Positions 35,330-46,917 of a stretch of 64,000 bases of DNA are shown piece by piece. The DNA comes from Uloborus plumipes (taxonomy: Eukaryota > Arthropoda > Arachnida > Araneae > Uloboridae), in NCBI GenBank assembly GCA_038373865.1, contig JAXGGA010005150.1, forward strand, positions 16,815 to 80,814, written 5' to 3'. The position numbers and the translations under genes are program-made. The number at the start of each line of letters is the position of its first letter. Position 1 is the first letter of the stretch. The notes under the pieces are model-generated. The model had not been told where the DNA came from and did not search any database. It saw only the letters and a list, made by a program, of their open reading frames with translations.

Positions 35330-35917
35330 CAGTGGTTCCCAAAGTTGTCCAAATAAAAGAAAGTAAAAATTGGGGGTTCACAAGATGCAAATAGGGGTCC
35401 TTTTGTTGATACACCAAAGTCACTCTATTCTTCTAAAAAATCTTCTTTTTTTTTCTTGTTCACCTATTCTACATAAGAATATCAGCTGATTTAAGTTTTT
35501 ATGCCATTACTTTTGTGAACGTATGCATAAAAATGTTACGTTTTTCTCTTCATCTGCTTTTTTTCACTTAAATTTCAATTTTTTACTCCTGCAGTAAAAC
35601 TGTCAAACTGAATCTTTTAGAAAGTTGTCAGGCATTCAAGAAATGTTTGATTGTTTAAAAAGTCAATGGTTAAAAGGGCTCTCATACTGTTCGGTAAATT
35701 TCTCATTCATCTCGTTATATTTCCATATATCTTGCTTTGACCTGGTTGTTTTAGAACAGCAAAAAATGGAACTTAACCAATGAATTCCCGGTTTTAGAAC
35801 GCATGAGTTGCATTATTACAATTTTTGATTAGTATTGAAACAATTCCAAGGGGATCCACGTTAAATTCGAAAATTAGGCAAGGGGTTCACGGAACACAAA
35901 AAGTTTGGGAACCCCTG
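35330..35917. mobile_element. hAT-like MITE with CAGTGGTTCCCAAAG ends
   Basis: CAGTGGTTCCCAAAGTTGT at the left and AAAGTTTGGGAACCCCTG at the right form hAT-type inverted ends. The flanking octamers AATAAGAG and GGTTAGAG match only in part, consistent with age. Near the ends are GGGGTTCACAAGA- and GGGGTTCACGGAA-type texts. No transposase. Confidence 0.7.
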
Positions 35918-36524
35918 GGTTAGAGCAATAAAGCAAAAAACCTTGCTGTTGAGAATTAAATATATATCTTTGTGCCTAACCATTTAACGGGCACAAGCCG
36001 TTTTGCTCCAAAGTTCACATTTTGCATTATAATTAGAAACATGAAGCTCATTTATGACCAAAAAATGTATTTTTTTAAATTTTGTTGTTGTGGCTTCTGT
36101 TTTTAAGTGGGGTGAGTAAAGTTAACCACCATCCATTACAAGCAATGACATTTCACTGATTTACTCAATAGAATAAATGTAAAATACAAATAACTTCACA
36201 AGTAAATGTGCATTCCTTGTGTAATGACTATTCGTCATTAGTTATTTCGAATTACACATTTTTTAGTTGATCATGAAATAAGTAATAGAAAAACTAAATA
36301 CAGTGTAAATCACCAAAAATACTTTTAGTTTGTCTGATGGAACAACATGAAACATGGAGCAGCTCATAATGGAACATTGCATGTTGTACATAAAACTTTT
36401 GTGCGTTTCTAGTGCGTTTTAAGTTCTAGCGTGGTGGTAAGATATTTATCACCGCCTTAAAAAGGGTTAAAATATAAATTATATACAAAACGACGTATTA
36501 CTATTAATACACAAATCCGTAAAC
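35918..36524. other. No recognised feature
   Basis: AT-rich unique DNA. Confidence 0.5.
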
Positions 36525-36758
36525 CAGAGCCGAGCTAAAGCAAATTCAAAATGGCGGTTTTCATTTCATTACTCATTGTATGCGGAATCTTATTCCGCAT
36601 CGATTCCAGAGAACGTAATTCTGGAAGAGAAATTCCTCCACAATGACTTAGCAGCGTTAAAAGAGCGCGAGTCCCATTCCTTGTATGCATCGGACAGACG
36701 AAACGACTCCTGAAAAGTAACGAACATTTACTAACGTTAGTCTGGCTCTGAGGTACAG
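36525..36758. repeat. CTGTACCTCAGA MITE, copy 2
   Basis: GCGGTTTTCATTTCATTACT through CTGGCTCTGAGGTACAG matches the 27732 MITE without the hAT insertion. The left end is degraded. The 77-codon minus-strand frame here is not a gene. Confidence 0.7.
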
Positions 36759-38810
36759 AAATAAGCAAGAAAGACTGTACACATGCGTTTCGCAGTTACA
36801 AGGAATTGTGAAAATTTCGGCGGACTTGAAATCCTCTTATTTCGATTGCGGGGAGACGAGGGCAAATGATTCATGCTCCCAAAATTACATTTCACTATGC
36901 TCTTCCGATTGCGACTTTATGAGAGGTTTGTTTCTCATCTCCGAAGCTACTATTTGCTAAGTTTTTAACTCTTTCTAAATGCTTTTTTTTTTTTTTTTTT
37001 TTTTTTGTGCTATAATACGCCTCGTCTTATTTTACTCAAGTCTACAATTCCTGAAAATCTTACTAAACTCTATCCTAAAATATAATCAACAAATAGAAAC
37101 ATTCTAGATTGAAAATAAGTTATTGAAACGAAATGAGAGAGTTTCACAGGTTGGTGAACAGAAGAAGAGGCAATGCCACGAAAAATAACAGAACAAAACA
37201 ACAATTAGTTTTCAAAACAGCAGTATAAACAATGACGTCCCTAGTTCGTGCCAAGAATATTTAATTGCCTACATTTATCAACAGGGTGTGTGACCACCTA
37301 TACTTGAGATAAAGAGAGATATTTGGAGCAGAGGGATGGAGAAGCGAGCGCCTAATAGGCGTAACATCCACCGACACTAAAGAAGCAGCAACTGCTGAAA
37401 TAAAGACTGCTTTGATGGCTTTCGCATTGCACAGTAGCAGTTATGCAAATACTTTACTAGGGAAGGTTTCACTGCAAAGTAGCGAAATGTAGGGCACCGT
37501 GAAACATTTAAGATAGTTTACCTCTTCCAAAATGAACAAATTGGAAACTTGTTTCCAAAAATTAGAGTATATAAAAAAAAAGCAGTGTATTTTATAATAT
37601 AACTTGAATTGAAATATTATTTTTCATTTTTGACAAAAAAAAAAAAAAAAAATCGCAGCTTAAAATAATTTTTTTTCAAAAAAGTAAAAGCTTTATTTTT
37701 CTTTTCTTTACTTTTTTTGTACTCGGGCAAGTAAAAATTAAAATATTTTTCCAATGAAATATCTTCTATTTCATTATTGAAAATGTTTTTGATCAAACGA
37801 TTGAATGAATAAATTAATAAAAAATGAAACAGTAAACTAATACATAAATTAATGATAAAAAATGTAAATTAATAAATAAAACAGTGAATAAATTAAAAAA
37901 ATAGTGATTGACGTACGTAAGTGGTGTAATAAATGAATGAATAAGAAATCGAAACTAACTATAGTTTATTTTGCTTGTATTATTTTGTTTGCACTTGACA
38001 AATTGTAGTAAACATTTAAAATCAAAACATGCCTCATATTAACTAAATAAGTGCATCACTCGTCACCAGTGGAGTTCAATTAATAGTTAATATAGCTATA
38101 AGGGATAAGGGATAATAGCTATAAGGGATCTGAATTAACACTGTAAAAACTACTCGATTAAAATATTACTTAACGAAGTGACACTACAAAATCTATGTCA
38201 AACGTGAACTACCCGATTATTCAGATGAACATAAACCCAGTTTTATTGCAACAGTAAGTACTTCTTTGGAGCAAAAATAAGAAGATATTTGAATCCAGGT
38301 AAATCCTACAGAGATTCTTAGAAGAAAAAAAAGGAACAGCTTCAGCCCATCAAGACCTACTTTAAACATAAAGCAATCGAGCTCGAATCTGCTGTTGGAG
38401 GGAGTTTTCGAATAAGAAGCGTGAGAGAAACGCACTTTCGAAGCCTTGGTCAGGCTCCAGTGAGTTCCAAAGGTGCGCGAGGTCCAGTATTCTCCAATGG
38501 CCTGTGGAAAAAATGGATGTTCGCTTCAGTCCGATGGACTTTCGCGAATTGCATCTCGCAGGAGACACATGCAATAACCTATTCTTAAGTTCGAATGCTC
38601 AAATGTGGAAAGTCGCTGTTCTTTTCGTAATGGAATAGTTTGATGAGAAAGGTCACTTTCGCGTTTCCGTGCTTATGTCACTTTATTCGTGTACTACTCC
38701 ATGGTATAGCGTACCCTAGCGTTAAATTATTCATTCCTTAACTATACAAATTCATCAGTTAAATTGAAAATACTCGAACTGTAGTAATAAAACGAAACAA
38801 GAAGTTCTGT
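36759..38810. other. About 2 kb without a supported gene
   Basis: The phrase AATTTCGGCGGACTT near 36815, followed by GACGAGGGCAAATGATT, recurs in diverged form near 54825, hinting at another old repeat. T-run at 36986-37006. The GC-balanced part around 38390-38620 has overlapping short minus-strand frames without domains. Confidence 0.4.
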
Positions 38811-39275
38811 CCCGAACTAAACGAGCTTACTTTCCCGTATACCAAAATCAACACTCTAGCATTCCGACCAATATTCTCTCAATTATATAAGACCGAGATT
38901 CTCTCAATTGTATAAGACCCGATTATTTTTACCGAGATCTATCGAACCAAAAAAAAAAAAAAAAATCAAATCGGACAGTTAATTCAAAAAATAGTAGAGG
39001 GACAGGTTATTTGAACCATTCAAAATTGTTCAAATCAAGAAGTCGAATAAAAGAATTTGATCTGTTTATTCAATAATTATTGGGGGGGGGGGGGGGGGGG
39101 GCGACGAATAGACAGACACACATTTTGCCCATCTCAAAACCCTGCTTTCCAATTTTTGATTTTTGGGTATTCATTTGACCATTGTATTTATATTTGACAT
39201 TTTTTGGGGGTTTTCGATATTTTAACAACGCCATTTTGGATTATTTTTTCGAGTACTAGAGCGAAAACAAGAAAA
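38811..39275 (+). repeat. Interspersed repeat R2, copy 2
   Basis: GAAGTTCTGTCCCGAACTAA through CGAGTACTAGAGCGAAAAC, parallel to copy 1 at 851-4024 but with one internal 146-bp-type unit and no hAT insertion. Contains a run of about 21 G near 39081-39101. Confidence 0.65.
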
Positions 39276-40189
39276 GCAATTCCAATTTGGCAAGCTCTTC
39301 CTAACAGCTCTTAACCGATGCAAAGAAAATCAAAATACAGTAAAAATAAGGATACGCATTTTAAATAAGTATCATAAATATCTTACTGGTATTCCAGCAG
39401 ATGCGATGTTCAAAAAAGATTTAAATTGAGAAGGCACTTACCTAAAAAAGAAAGAAAAAATTACATTATTGCATATATTATTGTGTAAACATTGAAATAC
39501 ATACATACGTTTAGAAAAATAAAACTAAAATTAAGAAAAAAAGTTAATCTAAGAAATAAAACTCGAATTCGTTTTTGACAAGCTGAAGTTTTCACAAGCA
39601 AGAATTGCAACTAGGTGTTTACTCAGTTTTTTAAAAGATCTTTTTGCATACATTTCAATGTGCTTCTCAGATTTTTTTTTATTTATACTAAATATCACAC
39701 AATAATAACATTAATGAGCAATTGTGTAACCACTGCATGCTCTATTCGCTATTATTGAGCGAATTTAATTCCTATGGATTAATAATGAAAATGAAAGGTA
39801 ATAATTCTTACTACCAGCATATGGTTGCCTGGTTACGACATCCAGTGGCTATGGTTTCTTTCTAGATGTGGATTCATCAGTCAGGAATACTCACAACCGA
39901 GCTACAGATAGATGTCTCTTCATAGAAACTGAGTGTACCTTTAAACTGGTATTGCTTGTGGACTGTCGCTGCTGTGCTAAATAAATTTAGCTACCAGTTT
40001 GAAGGCAATATCAGCTCCAGTGAGATTACATTTGACTTCAGCTCGGTTGACTAATAAGCCCATGACAAGGACGAAACTGATGTCTGTATGTCGTAATCTT
40101 GCTGTCGGTTTCTACTTATGGTTCTACGCGATACTTGTTTTTTTCCCCAATAATCCATATTATTTATCATAATATTTTTTCTTATAATC
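39276..40189. other. No recognised gene
   Basis: AT-rich left part; around 39830-40110 a segment containing GACGAAACTGATGTC resembles weak repeats near 19688 and 21750. Confidence 0.4.
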
Positions 40190-40290
40190 CATACAATATA
40201 ATTTTATCTTTTATTCAGAGTTACATACATACATACAAGCAAACAAGTAAACCCACATTTGAAACTAATAAAAGCGTATTAAAAAAACAT
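40190..40290 (-). repeat. R1 fragment, inverted
   Basis: ATTTTATCTTTTATTCAGAG, a TACA microsatellite and AAACTAATAAAAGCGTATT are the inverse of the R1 start. Confidence 0.7.
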
Positions 40291-40865
40291 ATTTATACAG
40301 GGGCTATTTATCAAAATTCAAAAGGGTCATGTGACATATTTCCACCAATTACTCAGGCAATAAATGAACGTCAGAAATCGAGAAGTCAGTTTTGTGAGAG
40401 GTGAGATCAATGAGCAATTTTCTTTGTTGCTCAATTGAAGATGCAATAAATAACAGTGACCAGTAACAAATGAAACCAGCCAACGTTGGCGATCTTGGCG
40501 AGAAAGGCATATCACATCCTAACTAACGAATGCTGCGAGAAATCCGTATCGAATTTATGCCTCCACGCATAGGAAAAGAGGTAAAGAAAATAGCAAATCG
40601 AATCCCATAATCTCCCGTATCAAATCAAAATCGCGAGACACATCACTGGCTTCCCGAAATATGACAGAGGGAGTCTCCTAGTCAAATTCCATCTTTTTTT
40701 ATTTTCCTTTAGAATTCAATGTCACGCTCCCATAGATATTCGAGACGACAGAAACAAAACAGCCTGAAAAATAGTTTTATTCTTTTAAGGATTTGATAGA
40801 GAATAAACGGAAGCATGGAATTGAAACTGTGAACTTGTTTTCAGATTTTTAGTTTTTTGAAAACA
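40291..40865. other. Unique sequence
   Basis: No recognised feature; about 40500-40700 is GC-balanced. Confidence 0.4.
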
Positions 40866-41420
40866 ATGCCTACTGTGCTTATGAACCCTCTTTTTTGTTT
40901 CTTTTTAGTTATTTAAATTATTTTAATACGCTTTTATTAGTTTGACTTGTGGGTTTGTTTGTTTGTTTGTACGTACTGTCTGTTTGCGTATTGTGCACCT
41001 GGCAGCCACGAACGCTTCTATTTGAAAAAAGGGGAGATAGGTTTAGGATGTGCACTTCCCGATGCCTTCAGCTTTTGTTCGCTTGCTACTTCCTCGTTGC
41101 ATTTCCCCCCTATTTCGAGAAGAGACTTGGCGCGTGCGCAGATGCGGCGGAGGTCGCACGAAAAAATTTTGGACAGTATGTATGTAACTCCGAATAAAAG
41201 ATAAAATTCACGTTCTTTACAAACATAAAAGTAATAGCTTTAAGAGTATTATTAATACTAGAGGCTAAACTATATCACATGTTGAAGTACTATAGGTGCA
41301 TGTAAATTTGGCGAATATTTAATAGTTTTGAAAATCAGAGGAAAATCAGTCAGAGTATCATGAAATATAGTTTAACCTTTAGTATTAATGGTAGTGTTAA
41401 GCATATTACTTTTATAAAGA
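40866..41420 (+). repeat. R1 repeat split by an R4 MITE
   Basis: Begins TGCCTACTGTGCTTATGAAC as at 19780 and ends with the ATATAGTTTAACCTTTAGTA hairpin arm. Removing the R4 insert and one TA restores TTTGTACGTATGTATGTAAC, matching other R1 copies. Confidence 0.8.
40976..41176 (+). mobile_element. R4 MITE with TA duplication
   Basis: The 201-bp insert starts CTGTCTGTTTGCG and ends TTTTGGACAG, with TA on both sides. It shares GGCAGCCACGAACG, TTTGAAAAAAGGGGAGAT and GAGACTTGGCGCGTGCGCA with the copies at 16268 and 32131. Two overlapping plus-strand frames across it come from the repeat and are not maintained in the other copies. Confidence 0.75.
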
Positions 41421-43868
41421 AAAACTCTCTAAAAGGGAAATTTTTGGGTTTTATTTTTAAGGAGTCTAGTACCTTTCCTGTGATGAAAATCTGTCGAAAA
41501 AGTGGTTAATTTAAAACTTCCTTATTTCCAAATGTATTAGGTTTTTTTTAGTGAAATTTTATCCAAATAACAATACCTCTCAGTTAATCTTTTTGCTGTA
41601 AAAATATAATGCATGTGTATTTTTAAAGTGTTTAAACAAATATTTTAATGAAGTGAATTTTTTTTGTTGGCCGATAATGTGAAACATACTTTGCGCAGCT
41701 TTACTTTTCTGAGAAACAAGATATCAACCTATTTCTTTCCTAGATTCCAGTCCTTCCCCACAAAATTAAATTTTTAAACTCAAAATTTAATTGTTGATAA
41801 GATTTTTTCAGCGTTTGATGCCTGTAATTTGGGAAGTTTGAACATACGAAAATTTTGGTTCGCTAAATTTTGCATAGGAAGCACATGAACACAAGTATAA
41901 AGTTTCGTAAACTTGAGATTAGCCGTTTCCGAGAAATGCTGCGTGTAACAAGTTAAATCGTAGTTGTGAGAAACTTTAAAGTCGGTGTCAAACATCTGTC
42001 AAACAGGTCAACAAACACGATTTACAAAATTCAGTGTTTGTTATTTTCCCACATAGCTTACCTTCTACTGGGAATTTTTTTACGGAGTTTGTTTTAAAAT
42101 GTTCCCATTATATCCCCTTTGAAAACAAAGTTAAATGCAAAAAAAATCGATTTTTCGACTCTTACAAGGGCACTTGAACCACTCAAATCTGTTCAAATAA
42201 TTGTCAATCACTGACCAATCAAAACTCGCGATTTCCTTCATCGAAAAGGAAGCACGATATCTGCCAAATTTCTAATTTTCCGATTAATTTTGATAAATGG
42301 AGGAAAAACCCTTTTCCCGAGACAGAAACCTTCTTTTCAAATCCTTAATCGATATCGACTCTATAGCAGCTTTTAACGCTCGCCTTATCTGGAAGTCATA
42401 AAGCAAAAAATGATTTTCGATTTAGAGTTTTCCGAAAGTATTAATTTTACTTTACGTCTAAGAGGCGATAAGTGTAAGTGCCGGGAAGAGCATCGCTTGT
42501 ACGTGCTTTAGATGTCGTTTTGGTTAAATCCACATTTATTTTCGTTTCACTCGATATTTAAGCACGAATTTTTCATCATTTTATTTTAATCAGAAGAAGA
42601 CTTCTTCTCTCATTGAAGTTACGTAGTTCGTATTTAATCAATGGAGGACTTACCATGTATCAAATGTTGAAATTGCGAATTTGAAGTTTAAATGATTTAA
42701 CTACAGTTTAATAAAATTTAGAGAAAAAAATCAACAATTAGAGAACAAACAATGTGCGAAAAAAATTCTCGGTCAGTGAAGTTTTCCTCTGTTAAAATTA
42801 CCGTTCCTTGCAAAAATTTCGATATAAAATAAACACCAAGAGTTCTAGTCATTTGCGGAAATTTTTCAATCGAGTTATAAAAACTTGCTTTTGTTAAATT
42901 CACACTTCTCACGAAAATTAACATTCAAAATCAATAACTTAAGTTAAACACAAAGTTTTCCGTCGCGGTTTAAATTTTTATAGAGCAAAAATTCCCTTTT
43001 TTGACGAAAATTTAAGCTTCCACTTCAGATTTAAAACAAACTAAGTTGAATGCCATTGCAAAACAAAACGTTAAAGTTACAGTTTGGAGTTGCAAGACAG
43101 CTGCAGTTAAGTACGGTTTCCGACTTATCCTTACAAAACAAAACAATACGGAAGGAAATTTATTCAAGTTATTGCAGACCACGGCGAATAAACAGATGAT
43201 TTTAGGTTTGTGGTCGCACAGAAATAGTCACGCGATGACGTGCGGTAATTTCGAAAAATTATGTTGCTCTTCGAATTTGATGAACAAAGCAACGATGTTG
43301 TCACAACTATGAAAAGTTATCTGCTCTTCTATGGGCAGACGCAACTGCTGTGACGTCACTTAGTTATGACGTAATTTTCTCAATGGAAGTTTTTCAGAAT
43401 TAATCATAGTTATGAGCCAAATAGTTTGACGTAGAACGTAGATAGTTTTAATGATTAACGAATTCAACTGGGCACTAACTATTGGGCTCGGAAAAAAATG
43501 CGGTGCAGTAATCTTTACGTTTCTTATATGTTAATTTTCTTTCAGGATATTTTCCGTACGATTTTACTCTGCAAAAATTTTTACAAAATGTATTTGTACT
43601 TAGTATATTCGTGTTTTAATTCTGAAAAAATATTTTACGATAAACAAAAGGAAAAAATGCAGACATTTTCATGGGATTTTTTTTTTAAATGCTGTCTTTT
43701 TAAATAAAGAAATACAATTGTACTGAAATATTTTTTTACGTAAATTTCTGTGCCACTTTTACTTAATGCGGGTAAAATTGTTCCTCTATTTGATAAATCA
43801 ACATTCAGAAGGCTCAATTGTAGCAGGAGAATCAGGTTAATAATACCCCCCCCCCCAAATACCCAAAT
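41421..43868. other. About 2.4 kb of AT-rich unique DNA
   Basis: No recognised repeat or gene. Open frames of up to 88 codons (43046-43312) have no domain. A C-run occurs at 43848-43857. Confidence 0.45.
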
Positions 43869-43990
<122 letters not shown>

Positions 43991-44061
43991 AATTAGAAGT
44001 ATAAGACCTTGCGAAAAACCTGTTAAAAACGGAAGTAAAGATAAAATTCCCAAAAGACCCT
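43991..44061 (+). repeat. 71-bp inverted arm, left
   Basis: Perfect inverse of 45439-45509. On the plus strand it reads the reverse-transcriptase frame RSIRPCEKPVKNGSKDKIP (19 residues), the stretch before the YIDD box in the fragment at 45069-45549. Confidence 0.9.
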
Positions 44062-44251
44062 GGGGCCTTCATCAGGGGGACCCCCCTAGGGTAGGGAAAA
44101 GTGGAGTGAGATGTTTCTAGCAAGTTGCAGGCAAAACGCCTAAAAAGATGCAACTTTTAGCCCCCGACATCTCACAAACAAGCAGTAGGTCACTAGAAGT
44201 CCAATTCATTTATGCATATACACGAGAGAATACAATTCAAAAGACACTATA

Positions 44252-44902
44252 CAGGGTGTCCTCTCCAATCGTGGACCAATAGCTAATTTCTAAACCGTTA
44301 GAGATAAGCATAGAGTTTATTTAGGAAAAAATCTCCAAATTACGAAAGGAATTTTGGGTCCATTCAATGTTTTTCAAAAAATCAAATTTTGAAAGAGTTA
44401 CGAAATTTAAATTTTTATACAGCCCCCCAGTCCTATCAATCATATTTAGTAAAACATTCTTGACACTGTAACGTTTAAAACTAAAAAAAAATCACTCTTC
44501 TACCACAAAAATTGACCGAGTTATGACGTTTTGAAAAATCAAGATTTTGAAGGATTTCGCATACGGTCCCTTAAGTGATCTCTCGATGACGTCATGAAAT
44601 AATGCAAAATCTTGATTTTTCAAAACGTCATAACTCGGTCAATTTTTATGGTAGAGGAGTGATTTTTTTTTAGTTTTAAACGTTACAGTGTCAAGAATGT
44701 TTTACTAAATATGAGTGATAGTACTGGGGGGCTGTATAAAAATTTAAATTTCGTAACTCTTTCAAAATTTGATTTTTTGAAAAACATTGAATAGACCCAA
44801 AATTCCTTTCATAATTTGGAGATTTTTTCCTAAATAAACTATATGCGTATCTCTAACGGTTTAGAAATTAGCTATTGGTCCACGATTGGAGTGGACACCC
44901 TG
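44252..44902 (-). mobile_element. Palindromic TA-flanked MITE, copy 2
   Basis: CAGGGTGTCCTCTCC to GGAGTGGACACCCTG, with TA on each side (44250-44251, 44903-44904). The central core is in the opposite orientation to the copies at 7822 and 55788, so it inserted the other way round. It lies between the two 71-bp arms. Confidence 0.85.
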
Positions 44903-45068
44903 TATATAATCAATAAAATTCAAATAGAACAGATGACATGAAATTATAAGAAATACAAAAACAAGAACTTTCAAACAACACCGTAAGAACTACCAACCTA
45001 TGGCTTCTTCAATGCGCTACTGATAAGACTGTTGGTCAAATTCGCGGGGTAGCAGTTTTCAGTTAAAG

Positions 45069-45549
45069 TTACAATTGTCTTATTGCTGAGTCTAGATTTG
45101 AATTATTGTTGCAAATTTTTTTGTATCGGGAAATTTGGGAGATGATAATGTTCTTGAAAACCTTTTTACTTAGACAACTGTGAAAATGGATAAGTGAGTG
45201 CACTTTGAAGTTGAAATCTTTACGTTTGTCATATAGTGCTAGATTGACATCTTTATCTTCTAATTTAATATAAATGTCGAGAAAAGAAGCAGTGTTGTTA
45301 CTATTTGTTTGTTTAAGCAAAAGTTCTTTTGGATAAATATCCTTGTAGAGATTATGGAAGTTACTGTTGTTAAAAATTATGATGTCATCAATGTACCTGA
45401 AGGCCTCAAGATCATTATCGAAGGGTCTTTTGGGATCAAGGGTCTTTTGGGAATTTTATCTTTACTTCCGTTTTTAACAGGTTTTTCGCAAGGTCTTATA
45501 CTTCTAATTAAAAATATGTCTGCTACCAGTTTCAAAGAGCTGCCATAGG
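45069..45549 (-). pseudogene. Reverse transcriptase fragment with YIDD box
   Basis: On the minus strand a frame reads a YGSSLKLVADIFL patch (RT motif before the active site), the arm sequence, then FRYIDDIIIF with the catalytic YIDD at 45395-45384, a YPKELLLKQTN patch, ASFLDIYIKLED, LYDKRKDFNF and ISQISRYKKICN, ending at a stop at 45069. This order matches reverse transcriptases of a non-LTR-like group widespread in invertebrates (R-Y-x-DD, then FLDL and IYDKRDDF patches); I cannot name the clade. A direct duplication of about 17-20 bp (CCCAAAAGACCCTTGAT) just upstream of YIDD shifts the frame. About 155 codons remain of a much longer protein, so it is a relic. The enzyme would copy element RNA into DNA. 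Confidence 0.75.
45439..45509 (-). repeat. 71-bp inverted arm, right
   Basis: Perfect inverse of 43991-44061, and part of the RT fragment. Confidence 0.9.
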
Positions 45550-45617
45550 AGCCTTTTGACCTGTGTGGTGAAGTTTATCTTTCAATTCTATATGATTCTT
45601 CAACTACTTTGTTTATG

Positions 45618-45618
<1 letters not shown>

Positions 45619-45701
<83 letters not shown>
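45619..45701 (+). repeat. (TA)n microsatellite
   Basis: About 41 uninterrupted TA units. Confidence 0.95.
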
Positions 45702-45702
<1 letters not shown>

Positions 45703-46917
45703 CTTTATTTATTTATTTAGGAAAAATGTTTTTTTTCTCATAGTCTTTTTTATCCATTCAATGAATTTAAAATAAAGAGCGTATTTGAAATCCCTGAAAA
45801 CCCCGAATTCTAGAAACAAGAACTGTAACTTCCGTGCTTGTATAATATTCCATTATGCTATAATATTGTTTTAAACATTGTGTTATTGTAAACTGGATTA
45901 AACTTTTCTCACATGCTGTAATGTTGAGAATTTTAATATGTTTAGAAACGAAATATTATACGATTAAATCAAAAATGTCTCTCACTCACAAGTTCTATAT
46001 CTAAAGTTCTTTTCAGTAAAATTTCGCCGAAAGTAATTTTCAGTTACTTTGACTGGTTATGCTCGATTCCGTTTTTCATTAAAAACATAATGTTAAATTT
46101 TCTGAACGAAAGAGCTCACTAAAATAAAGTAAATAAATAAATTAGTGCATCTGTCCGTTCTTTCGGGGGTAAGAAGAAAAAAGTGTTGAAATTTGAGAAC
46201 TTTTCTTGGACTCAAGGAAATCGACTTCTGTTGAACCGGATTTCGGTTTAAAAAGTTTCGGATAATCAAGGTTCGGCTGCACCATACGTAATTCCAGCTT
46301 AACAGACTAACTGAGCCACTTTATTGATTTCTAAAAAGAAAAAAAAAACAGATTGAATTCAAGAAAAAGCCTTGGAGCCATTTATTATTACCACTCACTT
46401 CCAGAAAAACAAGAAACATCAGTCACGGATACGAGCATAAAGGATGTGAAATAACCGTCTAAATGTCAATCAGAAATTTATTTTGGAAGAGTCCGGTGGC
46501 ATCATTATCTTTATTTCATTTATATGTCAATGTCAAAGCCGCCAACTATTGGAGCGTGAATAAATCCAGAGGAAATGATTAATAAGCAAAACGAATTTAT
46601 GAAGGAAATGGAGAACATGTAGCTTTTGTTCGCGATTCGGATAGGCGTTTGGGGCTCATTAAAATATCCTCAGTGACTTTTTCTTTATTGGGTGGATGAC
46701 GTTTAAATGGATATTGATGCCAGTGATCGTTTTAGATGGAGTTTCGTGACGTTAGTCCCCAGAAGAATGATCAAAGATAGTTGTATGAGATTGGAGTTAA
46801 ATGCAGTTTTAAAACATGGTTGCTAAAAATGTTTTTAATAAATACTGTGCAATAAAAATAAAATAAATAAACAAATGAAATATTCAATAAAGCGGGATCA
46901 ACAAATATCTTAATATA
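45702..46917. other. No supported gene; right part GC-balanced
   Basis: AT-rich to about 46400. About 46470-46790 is non-repetitive and less AT-rich; possible conserved non-coding DNA. Confidence 0.4.

Noticed and set aside
40947..41204. Two overlapping frames with an APGSHE-type peptide also readable at 32204-32428
   Set aside because: Similarity is at DNA level through the R4 repeat; the frames do not stay aligned between copies.
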